Made by a program: the position numbers and the translations under genes. A stretch of 64,000 bases of DNA. Origin: Streptomyces sp. NBC_01803 (GTDB taxonomy: Bacteria > Actinomycetota > Actinomycetes > Streptomycetales > Streptomycetaceae). Below, one piece after another: positions 1 to 7,846 of this stretch. The DNA lies in contig NZ_CP109073.1 of NCBI RefSeq assembly GCF_035917415.1, positions 1,488,001 through 1,552,000 of the forward strand, read 5' to 3'. Within the stretch, counting starts at the first letter, position 1; every line of letters starts with the position of its first letter. The notes under the pieces are model-generated. The model was given only the letters and a program-made list of their open reading frames with translations, was not told the origin of the DNA and ran no database searches.

Positions 1-50
1 GTAGCCCATCCAGCGTCCGGTGATCAGGTGGCGTGGCGCGGCCCGCGCAC

Positions 51-73
51 CCCGTCCCGCCGGACGGGACGGG
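51..73. terminator. Hairpin, possible terminator of a gene left of the window
   Basis: A perfect 9-bp inverted repeat (CCCGTCCCG / CGGGACGGG) with a 5-base loop is followed by a short TTCCCCC run. It lies before the first gene. It has the form of a streptomycete terminator without a U-tract; the gene it would serve is outside the window. Confidence 0.4.
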
Positions 74-150
74 TTCCCCCGCAACCGTGTCCCGCGCGCG
101 GACAGGAACGATACGGTGACTGTCAGTCTCCGGACCGTCGCACAGATGGG

Positions 151-2478
151 GTGATCCCGATCGCCGCAGAGTCCCCGCTGGCCGCTTGGCTGCACCGGCT
201 CGACGCCGGGCGGCTGCGCGACCTGCTCGCCGCCCGCCCGGACGTCGCCCGCCACCCCGGCCCGCACAATCTGGGAGAGCTCGCCGGCCGGCTCTCGGAG
301 CAGAAGTCGGTGGCGCGGGCCATGGCCCGGCTCCCGCTGCGCTGCTTCCAGGCCGCCGAGGCGCTCGCCGCGCTCACCGCCCTCGCGCCGCCGGACGAGG
401 GCGTGCCCCGGGACCGCCTCACCACCCTGCTGGGCGACCCCGGCCCAGGTGTGGAGGCGGCGCTGACCGAGCTGACCCAGTACGCGCTGACCTGGCCGGA
501 CGAGGACGGGCTGCTGCGCATGGCCGATCCGTTGCGCGAGACGTGGCCGACGCCGCTCGGCCTGGGGCGAGGGCTGCGGCATCTGATGGGCGAGAAGAGC
601 ACCGAGGACCTGCACGCGGTGCTGTCGGTCGTGGGCGTCACCCCGCCGGCCGCCAGGCACCAGCGGCTGACCGCGCTGCTCGACCACCACAGTGACCCCG
701 ACCGGGTGGCCGCGCTCGCCGCGGCGGCGCCCCGGGAGACGCGGGAGTTGCTGGCGAAGCACAGCCGGGCCGTCTCCGAGGAGCGGGAGTCGGGGTCCGC
801 CCCGGCCCTGCGGTGGGCGCTCGACCGCGGCCTGCTGGTCCGCGCCCGCTACGGATACGGGCCGGCCCGGATGCCCGCCGAGGTGGCGCTCGCGCTGCGC
901 GGCAAGGACTGGCGCGCGCCGTTCGCCCCGACCCCGCCCGTACCGGCCCTCACGCCGGTCAGTGAGGAGGCCGTCGCCGGGGAGGCCGCGGCGGCGGCCT
1001 ACGCCTTCGCCGGGCAGGCCGCGTCCGTTCTCGCCGCGTGCGCGGCCGAGCCGCCGGCCCGGCTGAAGACGGGCGGCGTCGGCACCCGCGAGCTGGCCCG
1101 GCTGAGCGCCACCGCGCAGTGCGGGGAGACCGAGGTGCGGCTGGTGCTGGAGACCGCCGTGGCGGCCGGACTGCTGGCCCGCGACGGCGACCGTTTCCCG
1201 GTCACCGACGCCTATGACCAGTGGGTGGAGCGGGACCCGGCGTTCCGGGTGGCCGCCTTGCTGCGTGCCTGGTGGTCGATCGCGGGCTCCCCCACCCGGT
1301 CCCGGGACGCGGAGGGCCGGGTGCTGCCCGCCCTGGTGGACGGGGTTCCGCCGCGCAACGACCGGCTGGCCGCCCGTCGCGCGCTGCTCGGCGCCGCCGC
1401 CCGCCTGCCCGCGGGCCGGGGCGCGCGGGACGTCCTGGCGTTCGGCGCCGCCGTCGCCTGGCACCGCCCGATGGCCAGGCGGCTGGACGACGACTCCCCG
1501 CCCTTCGCCACACTGCTGCGCGAGGCGACGATGTTCGGCGTGCTGGCCCGGGGGACGCTCTCGCCGCTCGGCGCGGCCCTGCGTTCCGGCGACGAAGAGC
1601 GCCTGGCGGAGACGGCCCGCCGGCTGCTGCCCGCCGCCACCGAACGGGCGCGGATCGGCGGCGACCTGACCGCCGTCGTCACCGGGGCGCCCTCCGCCCG
1701 GCTGGAGCGCCTCCTCGACGCCGTCGCGGACCGGGAGGCGCGCGGCACGGCCTCGGTGTGGCGGTTCACGCCCGCCAGCGTCCGCCGCGCCCTGGACGTG
1801 GGCGGGACGGCGGAGTCGATCGAGACCGACCTGACCGCCGTCACCGACGGCCCGTTGCCGCAGCCGCTCGTCTACCTGATCACCGACGCCGCCCGCCGCC
1901 ACGGCCGCCTCCAAGTGGTGGCCGCCGCCTGCGTGATCCACGCGGACGAGCCGGCGCTGATCACCGAGATCCTCTACCACCGCAGGCTGGCCGGCCTTGG
2001 CCTGCGCCTGCTCGCGCCCACGGTCCTGGTCAGCCGCACCCCGGTGAACGACACCCTGTCCGCCCTGCGGGACCAGGGCTACGCTCCCGTCTCCGAGACG
2101 GCCGACGGCACGGTCCGCGTCGAACGCCCGGAGCGCGCCCGCGCCAAGCCGGTCCCGGCTCAGCGGCGCTACGGCGTCCCCCGCGTGGACCCGGGCGATC
2201 TGGACCTCCTGGCCGTCCGGCTGGCGGCCGTCCGCACCGAGACGGAGCGCGTCATCTCCGATCTGGCCACGGACCTGCCGCGCTCCGAGATCCGGCTGCT
2301 GGCCCACGCGATCGACAACGACCGCCCGGTGACCATCGAGTGCGAGGACGAGAGCGAGCTGCTGACGATCCACGACATCTCTCTGGAGGCACCCGGGATC
2401 TACGCCCGCTGCGAGGGGGACAACGCCCGCCGCCGCTTCCTCATCTCCCGCCTCGTCGGCGTCCTCACCCCCCGGTAG
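151..2478 (+). CDS. Helicase-associated domain protein (XPB/Ssl2 N-terminal-like)
   Basis: A protein of about 775 residues. Streptomycetes carry such long proteins annotated as helicase C-terminal or XPB/Ssl2 N-terminal-like. The N-terminal part has repeated Leu/Arg-rich helical segments (ADLRDLL-type, 'GRLRDLLAARPDV'). Near residues 570-680 is the conserved block around 'LVYLITDAARRHGRL', 'ITEILYHRRLAGLGLRLL' and 'PTVLVSRTP', typical of the Helicase_C_3 family. The last 60 residues resemble a WYL-type ligand/nucleic-acid binding end. No Walker A motif is visible, so it is not itself a helicase motor. The open frame begins at 28; GTG at 151 was preferred because the first 41 codons are low-complexity Arg/Pro, but no strong ribosome site settles the start. 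A 26-bp tandem duplication covers its stop codon. Function is not known to me; a DNA-binding role is inferred. Confidence 0.7.
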   Translation: MIPIAAESPLAAWLHRLDAGRLRDLLAARPDVARHPGPHNLGELAGRLSEQKSVARAMARLPLRCFQAAEALAALTALAPPDEGVPRDRLTTLLGDPGPGVEAALTELTQYALTWPDEDGLLRMADPLRETWPTPLGLGRGLRHLMGEKSTEDLHAVLSVVGVTPPAARHQRLTALLDHHSDPDRVAALAAAAPRETRELLAKHSRAVSEERESGSAPALRWALDRGLLVRARYGYGPARMPAEVALALRGKDWRAPFAPTPPVPALTPVSEEAVAGEAAAAAYAFAGQAASVLAACAAEPPARLKTGGVGTRELARLSATAQCGETEVRLVLETAVAAGLLARDGDRFPVTDAYDQWVERDPAFRVAALLRAWWSIAGSPTRSRDAEGRVLPALVDGVPPRNDRLAARRALLGAAARLPAGRGARDVLAFGAAVAWHRPMARRLDDDSPPFATLLREATMFGVLARGTLSPLGAALRSGDEERLAETARRLLPAATERARIGGDLTAVVTGAPSARLERLLDAVADREARGTASVWRFTPASVRRALDVGGTAESIETDLTAVTDGPLPQPLVYLITDAARRHGRLQVVAAACVIHADEPALITEILYHRRLAGLGLRLLAPTVLVSRTPVNDTLSALRDQGYAPVSETADGTVRVERPERARAKPVPAQRRYGVPRVDPGDLDLLAVRLAAVRTETERVISDLATDLPRSEIRLLAHAIDNDRPVTIECEDESELLTIHDISLEAPGIYARCEGDNARRRFLISRLVGVLTPR

Positions 2479-2518
2479 GACCCGCCGACAGCACCCCCCG
2501 GTAGCACCCGCCGACAGC
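2467..2518. repeat. 26-bp tandem duplication across a stop codon
   Basis: Two adjacent 26-bp units (2467-2492 and 2493-2518) differ at one base. The first unit contains the TAG stop of the preceding gene and the second repeats the same surroundings, with part of a third copy after it. The period is not a multiple of three, so the second stop is in another frame. Confidence 0.9.
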
Positions 2519-2563
2519 ACCCGGCCGGGCGCTTCCGCGGTGAGGCGCCGGGCGCGCGGCCCA

Positions 2564-2863
2564 CTACGGCGGTGGCGGCGTCAGGCGGTCCCGGCCCTCG
2601 CGCTGGGCGCGCCTGCGGCGCAGGACGACGACCAGGTCGATCGCGGCCAGCAGGGTCAGCACGGCACACCCGAGGGTCAGCCGGCCCAGCTCGGCGGGAC
2701 TGGGCTGGTCACCGGAGTCGCTCGCGGCCCACCACACGGCGAACGCGGTGGTGACGGCGGCGAAGAACGGCACGAAGATCCCGGACAGCAGCAGCCGCAG
2801 GCGCAGCGCGCTGTAGGCGGTGACCGGCTCGGTGCCGGTCCGCGGACGGCGTCCTCGGGTCAT
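2564..2863 (-). CDS. DUF6343 family small membrane protein
   Basis: A 99-residue protein with two predicted membrane helices, at about residues 23-46 ('LLLSGIFVPFFAAVTTAFAV') and 62-82 ('LTLGCAVLTLLAAIDLVVV'), separated by a short polar loop and flanked by Arg-rich ends. The opening 'GTEPVTAYSALRLRL' is the conserved signature I associate with the Streptomyces DUF6343 family. The start has a strong GAGGAGG ribosome site 6 bases upstream. It is transcribed towards the convergent first gene and follows a terminator after the DUF3710 gene, so it is probably its own unit. No function is known. Confidence 0.75.
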   Translation of the reverse strand: MTRGRRPRTGTEPVTAYSALRLRLLLSGIFVPFFAAVTTAFAVWWAASDSGDQPSPAELGRLTLGCAVLTLLAAIDLVVVLRRRRAQREGRDRLTPPPP

Positions 2864-2910
2864 GGCGGCCTCCTCGGGGCCTCCCGGGTACCCGTCGGAC
2901 AGACCGATGA

Positions 2911-2941
2911 CACACCCCGCCGCCCGAGGGCGGGGGGTGTG
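2911..2941 (-). terminator. Terminator after the DUF3710 gene
   Basis: A near-perfect GC-rich hairpin (CACACCCCGCCGCCC ... GGGCGGGGGGTGTG) sits 18 bases downstream of the stop of the DUF3710 gene. It separates the dut-DUF3710 unit from the DUF6343 gene. Confidence 0.7.
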
Positions 2942-2958
2942 CGGTGGTGTGTCGCGCG

Positions 2959-3729
2959 CTAGCGGACCTCGGAGATCTCCGGGCCGCGGCGGAGCTGGTC
3001 CAGACCGCCGGCGAAGCGGGAGACGGTGCCGCCCTCGGCGGCCTCCTCCTTCTTCACGCCGTCGGGGACCATCTGGGCGTCCTGCGGCAGCTTGAGGACG
3101 ATCGGGTCGCGGGGCGCCATGGGCGAGTCGCCGCGGACCACGACGGTGTCCCGGAAGATCTGCTCCAGCAGGCCGGCCGCCTGCGGCTGGACCGCGCCCT
3201 GGCCGGAGATGACGCCGCGCAGGAACCAGCGCGGACCGTCCACCCCGACGAACCGCACGACCTGCATGCCGCGCTTGCCGTCGGGAAGCTGCACCGGCAC
3301 CCGCGCGCGCAGCTCCCAGCCGAGCGGACCCTCGATCTCGTCGATCACACCGCCCTGCTGAGTGATCCCGGCGGCGATCTCCTCGCGGACCTCGGACCAG
3401 ATGCCCTCGCGGCGCGGCGCGGCGAACGCCTGGAGCTGCACGGCGCTGTCCTTGACCACCACGGTCGCGGCGACGATCGCGTCCCCGGCCACCTCGACGC
3501 GCAGCTCCATGCCCTGCACACCGGGCACGAACAGGCCCCCGAGGTCGACCCTGCCCTCGGACGGCTTGCCGACCTCGCTCACGTCCCAGGGGCCGTCCGG
3601 CCGAGGGGCCGGCTCCAGCCTGACCCGGCGCACCTCTTCCTCGTCGGGCTCGCCGGGAGCCTCCTCCTCAGCGGTGGCCTCGACCGCTTCCTCGGGCTCC
3701 TCGTTCCGCTTACGACGACGTCCGAACAC
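2959..3729 (-). CDS. DUF3710 domain-containing protein
   Basis: A 256-residue protein. The first 45 residues are highly charged ('RRRKRNEEPEE', many Glu), followed by a globular domain with 'DLGGLFVPGVQGMELRVEV', 'AFAAPRREGIWSEVR' and 'RWFLRGVISGQGA', the recognisable core of the actinobacterial DUF3710 family. It starts with GTG, 1 base after the dut stop, with an AAAGGA ribosome site inside dut, so the two are translationally linked. The dut-DUF3710 order is common in actinobacteria. No enzymatic motif is visible and the function is unknown. Confidence 0.85.
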   Translation of the reverse strand: MFGRRRKRNEEPEEAVEATAEEEAPGEPDEEEVRRVRLEPAPRPDGPWDVSEVGKPSEGRVDLGGLFVPGVQGMELRVEVAGDAIVAATVVVKDSAVQLQAFAAPRREGIWSEVREEIAAGITQQGGVIDEIEGPLGWELRARVPVQLPDGKRGMQVVRFVGVDGPRWFLRGVISGQGAVQPQAAGLLEQIFRDTVVVRGDSPMAPRDPIVLKLPQDAQMVPDGVKKEEAAEGGTVSRFAGGLDQLRRGPEISEVR

Positions 3730-3730
3730 G

Positions 3731-4252
3731 TCATTGTCCTTTCCGGTCGGCAGTCCCGCCGGGACCGACCGCAGCGTAGGGGTGGTGCGCGCCGGTGTGC
3801 CCGCCCGTGGAGCCGAAACCGCCCGTGGCCCGCGCCGATCCCGGCAGCTCCGTGACCTCGTGGAAACGCACCGTCTCCACCCGCTGGACGACGAGCTGGG
3901 CGACCCGGTCGAATGGCTGGAACCGAACGGTCTCCCGCGGGTCCAGATTGATCAGGATGACCTTGAGTTCCCCACGGTACCCGGCGTCGATGGTCCCGGG
4001 CGCGTTCACCATGGCGACTCCGCAGCGGGCGGCGAGGCCGGAACGCGGATGCACGAAGGCGGCGTACCCGTCGGGGAGGGCGATCGAAACCCCGGTGGGC
4101 AGGACCGCGCGCTCGCCGGGAGCCAGCTCCGCGGCCTCGGTCGTCACCAGGTCGACGCCGGCGTCACCGGGGTGGGCCCGGGCCGGGATCGGGACCGCCG
4201 GATCGGTCCGCCGGATCAGCACGTCAACCGGGGCTCTGCTGTGGGCACTCAC
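3731..4252 (-). CDS. dut: dUTP diphosphatase
   Basis: Trimeric dUTPase hydrolysing dUTP to dUMP and diphosphate, which keeps uracil out of DNA and feeds dTMP synthesis. The 173-residue frame has the five family motifs in order: 'HPGDAGVDL' (motif 1), 'HPRSGLAARCG' (motif 2), 'GTIDAGYRGELKV' (motif 3 with the catalytic Asp and sugar-binding Tyr), 'RVAQLVVQ' (motif 4) and the flexible Gly-rich 'GGFGSTGGHTG' tail (motif 5). The reading frame stays open far upstream, but GTG at 4252 gives the normal family length. It heads a unit with the DUF3710 gene and is divergent from the DUF3093 gene. Confidence 0.96.
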   Translation of the reverse strand: MSAHSRAPVDVLIRRTDPAVPIPARAHPGDAGVDLVTTEAAELAPGERAVLPTGVSIALPDGYAAFVHPRSGLAARCGVAMVNAPGTIDAGYRGELKVILINLDPRETVRFQPFDRVAQLVVQRVETVRFHEVTELPGSARATGGFGSTGGHTGAHHPYAAVGPGGTADRKGQ

Positions 4253-4298
4253 GATGCAGACCCTACCGCCGTCGGCGGGACCCGGAGGCGAGCCTGCC

Positions 4299-4766
4299 AT
4301 GCTTGGCCATATGAAGCCGTATGACGAGCGACTGACCGTTCCGAGGGCCTGGTGGGCGATCACCGCGCTGGGTGTCGTCCTGCTCGGGGTCGCCCTGGCG
4401 CCACTCGGGGCGGTCCCGCTGCTGTGCGGGCTGGCGGCTGGCGGGGCGCTCGCCGGCGTCGCGCTGAGCACCTATGGCTCGGCGCGCATCCGGGTGGTGG
4501 CCGACTCGCTGATCGCGGGCCAGGCCAGGATCCCACTCACCGCCCTGGGCGAGGCCCGGGCGCTCGACGCCGATGAGGCGCGCGCCTGGCGCACCCACCG
4601 TGCGGATGCCCGGGCTCATATGTTGCTACGGGCCTATATTCCGACAGCCGTACGGGTCGAGGTGACGGACCCGGCCGATCCGACGCCCTATCTGTATCTC
4701 TCGACCCGCCGCCCCGACCGCCTGACCGCGGCCCTGACCGCTGCCCGCCGCCCGGACGCGGTCTAG
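4299..4766 (+). CDS. DUF3093 domain-containing membrane protein
   Basis: A 155-residue protein with two adjacent hydrophobic helices near residues 20-60 ('WWAITALGVVLLGVALAPL', 'LLCGLAAGGALAGVAL') followed by a soluble PH-like half ending 'PYLYLSTRRPDRLTAAL', the conserved end of the DUF3093 family. ATG 4299 has GGAGG 10 bases upstream; ATG 4311 is an alternative. It is divergent from dut, with the two starts only about 46 bases apart, so promoters must overlap. The family is found throughout actinobacteria; its function is unknown. Confidence 0.8.
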   Translation: MLGHMKPYDERLTVPRAWWAITALGVVLLGVALAPLGAVPLLCGLAAGGALAGVALSTYGSARIRVVADSLIAGQARIPLTALGEARALDADEARAWRTHRADARAHMLLRAYIPTAVRVEVTDPADPTPYLYLSTRRPDRLTAALTAARRPDAV

Positions 4767-4781
4767 CCCCGGTCCGGGCGG
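4748..4781. terminator. Convergent terminator with a stop codon in its loop
   Basis: A perfect 10-bp stem (CCGCCCGGAC / GTCCGGGCGG) with a 14-base loop that contains the TAG stop of the DUF3093 gene. It lies 6 bases from the end of the convergent DUF4193 gene, so it can serve both. Confidence 0.6.
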
Positions 4782-4786
4782 TCCAC

Positions 4787-5086
4787 TCACGCCGCGCAGT
4801 CGCGGCAGACCGGCTGACCGTCCTTCTCACTCGCGAGCTGGGACCGGTGGTGTACCAGGAAGCAGCTCATGCAGGTGAACTCGTCGGCCTGGCGCGGCAG
4901 CACCCGGACGGACAGCTCCTCGTTGGAGAGGTCGGCCCCGGGCAGCTCCAGGCCCTCCGCCTGCTCGAACTCGTCCACGTCGACCGTGGAAGCGGACTTG
5001 TCGTTCCGCCGGGCCTTCAGCTCTTCGATGCTGTCCTCGTTGACGTCATCGTCGGTCTTGCGTGGAGTGTCGTAGTCGGTTGCCAT
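4787..5086 (-). CDS. DUF4193 family zinc-ribbon protein
   Basis: A 99-residue acidic protein beginning 'MATDYDTPRKTDDDVNEDS' and ending with a four-cysteine ribbon, 'CMSCFLVHHRSQL...CRDCAA', which should bind one zinc. This is the small actinobacterial DUF4193 family, with which I recall no defined function. ATG 5086 was chosen over the upstream in-frame ATG because an AGGGGGAG ribosome site lies 6-7 bases before it. The upstream region 5087-5358 carries two small hairpins near the end of cutS and a TGTGAT-tg-ATCACA palindrome. Confidence 0.85.
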   Translation of the reverse strand: MATDYDTPRKTDDDVNEDSIEELKARRNDKSASTVDVDEFEQAEGLELPGADLSNEELSVRVLPRQADEFTCMSCFLVHHRSQLASEKDGQPVCRDCAA

Positions 5087-5282
5087 TTCGTTCTCCCCCT
5101 CCGGGTGTCTTTGGTATCTCCAGCGCACGTAACGCGCGGGGGGTCCGACTTTGTGCCCGACCCGAGGCGGAGATTTTGCCTCACATCAAGTGGTGTTACT
5201 CAATCGACACCCAACCGAACGCCTGAAGAGGTGATCATTCCGGCTGCCGATCGGACCGCGGACTGGCGAAAAAGCCTGCTAC

Positions 5283-5309
5283 GGCCCCTTTGGGCCCGCT
5301 TCCGCGGGC
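5283..5309 (-). terminator. Small hairpins after cutS
   Basis: Two overlapping small inverted repeats (GGCCC cttt GGGCC and GCCCGC ttcc GCGGGC) lie 50-75 bases downstream of the cutS stop and are candidate 3' ends of the cutRS message. Both stems are short and could instead lie in the leader of the next gene. Confidence 0.4.
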
Positions 5310-5316
5310 ATGTGTA

Positions 5317-5330
5317 TGTGATTGATCACA
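5317..5330. promoter_or_regulatory. TGTGAT-tg-ATCACA palindrome
   Basis: A 14-bp palindrome (6-bp arms, 2-base centre) in AT-richer sequence between the end of cutS and the start of the DUF4193 gene. It resembles a dimeric regulator site. The spacing does not match the Streptomyces Crp consensus. No regulator is assigned. Confidence 0.3.
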
Positions 5331-5358
5331 TCTCTCTCTTTCCCGTCCCGACCTGCCC

Positions 5359-6627
5359 TCAGACCGGAATCGCCACCCGCATGACGAGCCCGCCGGACTC
5401 CCGGGGCTCGGCCACGACATAGCCGCCGTGGGCACGCGCCACCGATCTGACGATGGACAGCCCGAGACCGACTCCCTTGTCGCTACCCGTGCGCTGCGTG
5501 CGTAGCCGCCGGAAGGGCTCGAACATGTTGTCGATCTCATACGCGGGCACCACCGGACCCGTATTCTCCACTACGAGAACCGCCTGCCCTGGCCTGACCT
5601 CCGTGTCCACGCGCACCCAGCCGCCTTCGGGAACGTTGTATCGCACCGCGTTCTGCACCAGGTTCAGCGCGATCCGCTCCAGCAGCACGCCGTTGCCCAG
5701 GATGTGGACCGGCGGGCGGACGCCCCGCAGCGCCACGCCCCGGGCGTGGGCCTCGCCCCGGGTCTGCTCGACGGCCTGACCGGCCACCTCCGCCAGGTCC
5801 ACGGGCTTCCGGTCCACCAGCTCGTTCTCGCTGCGGGCGAGCAGCAGAAGGCCCTCCACGAGCTGCTCGCTGCGCTCGTTGGTGGCGAGCAGGGTGTTCC
5901 CGAGCTGGATCAGCTCCGTGGAGGCGTCCGGGTCGGAGAGCTGGACCTCCAGCAGCGTGCGGTTGATCGCGAGCGGGGTGCGCAGCTCGTGCGAGGCGTT
6001 GGCGACGAAGCGCTGCTGCGCGGTGAACGCCCGGTCGAGCCGGTCCAGCATCTCGTCGAAGGTGTCCGCCAGCTCCTTGAGCTCGTCGTCGGGACCGTCG
6101 AGCTCGATCCGCCGGTGCAGGTCGGAGCCGGCCACCCGGCGGGCGGTGCGGGTGATCCGGCCCAGCGGGGAGAGCACCCGGCCGGCCATCACATAGCCGA
6201 ACGCGAACGCCGCCACCGCCAGCCCCAGCAGGGCGAGGAGCGAGCTGCGCAGGAGCTGGTCGAGGGCGATGGCGCGCTGAGTGCCGGTGCACTCCTCGAA
6301 CCACGCCTTGAACTCCTCCTTGGTCACCGACTCGGGGAGCGGAGCGCAGACGTCCGAGACGATCGTCACGTCCGTCTGCATGTCGTTGAACTCGAACGGC
6401 AGGGCCGTGCCGCGGTCGAGGGACTGGGCCGCCAACAGATAGATGATCGTCAGCAGCACGACCCCGGCGATCAGGAACATCCCGCCGTACAGCAGGGTGA
6501 GCCGGATGCGGATCGTGGGCCGGAGCCAGCTGTGCGGCTGATCCGTCTCGCGCGGGTCCCACGGCGGCTTCGGCGGGGCCGCGGGCATCGGCGGGGTGAG
6601 GGGGCTGGGAGAGGGCGATGCTGCCAT
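5359..6627 (-). CDS. cutS: Sensor histidine kinase CutS
   Basis: A 422-residue membrane sensor kinase. A Pro-rich cytoplasmic start precedes TM1 (about residues 42-66, 'LTLLYGGMFLIAGVVLLTIIYLL'), an extracytoplasmic loop with two Cys ('VCAPLPES', 'FEECTGT') that could form a disulfide, TM2 near 133-155, and a HAMP region. The H-box 'ASHELRTPLA', N-box 'NLVQNAVRYN' and G-boxes ('DKGVGLGLSIV') are all intact. It starts 3 bases after the cutR stop and forms an operon with cutR. The pair matches CutR/CutS, first described in Streptomyces lividans as affecting copper-dependent melanin and later linked to antibiotic and secretion-stress control. The paired loop Cys fit a redox or disulfide-sensing idea, which is inference. 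Confidence 0.9.
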   Translation of the reverse strand: MAASPSPSPLTPPMPAAPPKPPWDPRETDQPHSWLRPTIRIRLTLLYGGMFLIAGVVLLTIIYLLAAQSLDRGTALPFEFNDMQTDVTIVSDVCAPLPESVTKEEFKAWFEECTGTQRAIALDQLLRSSLLALLGLAVAAFAFGYVMAGRVLSPLGRITRTARRVAGSDLHRRIELDGPDDELKELADTFDEMLDRLDRAFTAQQRFVANASHELRTPLAINRTLLEVQLSDPDASTELIQLGNTLLATNERSEQLVEGLLLLARSENELVDRKPVDLAEVAGQAVEQTRGEAHARGVALRGVRPPVHILGNGVLLERIALNLVQNAVRYNVPEGGWVRVDTEVRPGQAVLVVENTGPVVPAYEIDNMFEPFRRLRTQRTGSDKGVGLGLSIVRSVARAHGGYVVAEPRESGGLVMRVAIPV

Positions 6628-6630
6628 GGC

Positions 6631-7284
6631 TCAGACCCGGTACCCCGCGCCGGGGACGGTGGTGATCACGGGCGGATCACCGAGCTTGCGGCGCAGCGTC
6701 ATCACCGTGACACGGACCACGTTGGTGAAGGGGTCGGTGTTCTCATCCCACGCCTTCTCCAGGAGCTGCTCGGCCGAGACGACCGTGCCCTCGCTGCGCA
6801 TCAGGACCTCCAGCACCGCGAACTCCTTCGGCGCCAGATTCACCTGCCTGCCCTCCCGGAAGACCTCCCTGCGGTTCGGATCGAGCCTGATCCCCGACCG
6901 CTCCAGCACCGGTGGCAGCGGCGCGGTGGCGCGGCGGCCCAGGGCACGGACCCGGGCGATCAGCTCACTGAAGGCGAACGGCTTCGGCAGATAGTCGTCC
7001 GCGCCGATCTCCAGGCCCTCCACACGGTCGCTGACGTCGCCCGAGGCGGTGAGCATCAGCACCCGCGTCGCGCGCCCGCTGCCGACGATGTGGCGGCAGA
7101 CGTCGTCCCCGTGAATGAGGGGGAGATCGCGGTCGAGGACGACCACGTCGTAATCGTTGAGATCGACGCGCTCCGTCGCGGCGGCCCCGTCGTAGACCAC
7201 GTCCACCGCCATGGCTTGGCGGCGCAACCCGGTGGCCACGGCGTCAGCGAGCAACTGCTCGTCCTCCACCACCAGTACGCGCAC
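6631..7284 (-). CDS. cutR: OmpR-family response regulator CutR
   Basis: A 217-residue response regulator. The receiver domain (about 1-115) has the acidic pair 'VVEDEQ', phosphoacceptor Asp in 'VVVLDRDLP', Thr in 'VLMLTASGD' and Lys in 'YLPKPFAF'. A C-terminal winged helix (about 125-217) has 'LAPKEFAVLEVLMRSEG' and 'VTVMTLRRKLGDPPVITTVPGAGYRV'. GTG 7284 has GAGGAAGGA 6 bases upstream; upstream codons in the same frame are low-complexity and are not counted. It is cotranscribed with cutS downstream. The length equals what I recall for CutR. Confidence 0.93.
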   Translation of the reverse strand: MRVLVVEDEQLLADAVATGLRRQAMAVDVVYDGAAATERVDLNDYDVVVLDRDLPLIHGDDVCRHIVGSGRATRVLMLTASGDVSDRVEGLEIGADDYLPKPFAFSELIARVRALGRRATAPLPPVLERSGIRLDPNRREVFREGRQVNLAPKEFAVLEVLMRSEGTVVSAEQLLEKAWDENTDPFTNVVRVTVMTLRRKLGDPPVITTVPGAGYRV

Positions 7285-7424
7285 GTCCTGTCCTTCCTCA
7301 TCAAGTCGGGACGGGATCCTGGCCGGCCGCCCCGGTCCATCCTGCCCTGACCCCCCGTAAACGACCGGTAAGGGGACGACGGGGACGGCTCCGCGGTGAT
7401 TCTTGTTGCCGGGAGGTTTCCGCT

Positions 7425-7475
7425 GTGAGCGCATCGGGGAGGAAGCTCCACAACCCCGCGACCACCCCCTTGTAG
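7425..7475 (+). CDS. Possible 16-codon peptide between cutR and the small TTG gene
   Basis: GTG at 7425 is preceded by GGGAGG at an 8-base spacing, a better site than most starts in the window. The frame encodes a 16-residue peptide rich in Ser, Lys, Asn, Pro and Thr, ending in TAG at 7473-7475. It is divergent from cutR and lies upstream of the small gene at 7582. It could be an upstream peptide, a leader or chance. I know no homologue. Confidence 0.25.
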   Translation: MSASGRKLHNPATTPL

Positions 7476-7581
7476 GCGGTAAGCCACCCCCTGCGCTGCC
7501 GACCGTTCCACGGGGTCCGCTGTGGTCGCACCCACCCTCGGCACTCCCCAGTGCCGCCGATCGAAGACGAGGGGGCGCACC

Positions 7582-7743
7582 TTGGACGCGTTCACCGCTG
7601 GAATCCTGCAGCGCATCGAGAACACCGAGTCCGATCTGCACCGCGCTCGTGAGGCCGGAGATGTGTTCACGATGGATGTGGAGCAGGCCGAGCTGGACGA
7701 CCTGCGCCGACTGGCGGCAGAGCACGGCGTGCACATCGGCTGA
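7582..7743 (+). CDS. Small conserved hypothetical protein, TTG start
   Basis: A 53-residue acidic protein beginning 'LDAFTAGILQRIENTESDL' and ending 'DLRRLAAEHGVHIG'; it should form a helical hairpin ('EVEQAELDDLRRLAAEHG'-like helix). I recall similar short proteins next to cutRS in other streptomycetes. TTG 7582 was chosen because GAGGGG lies 7 bases upstream and the sequence before it is not protein-like; an in-frame upstream start at 7522 would add 20 Arg/Thr-rich residues without a ribosome site. A very strong terminator follows. Function unknown. Confidence 0.7.
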   Translation: MDAFTAGILQRIENTESDLHRAREAGDVFTMDVEQAELDDLRRLAAEHGVHIG

Positions 7744-7760
7744 GGCCGTCTGACACATCG

Positions 7761-7803
7761 ACGACAGAGCGCCCCCGGGCTGGTCCCGGGGGCGCTCTGT
7801 CGT
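7761..7803. terminator. 19-bp perfect bidirectional terminator
   Basis: A perfect 19-bp stem beginning ACGACAGAGCGCCCCC with a CTGGT loop separates the small TTG gene from the convergent inositol monophosphatase gene. Its strength and placement make it a two-way terminator. Confidence 0.85.
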
Positions 7804-7846
7804 GCCGTGCGGGGGCGCGACCGTGCCGCCCTCCCCGGCCGTGGGG

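Noticed and set aside
5317..5330. Crp site near cutS
   Set aside because: GTG and CAC are 6 bases apart, not in the Streptomyces Crp GTG-N6-GNCAC arrangement.
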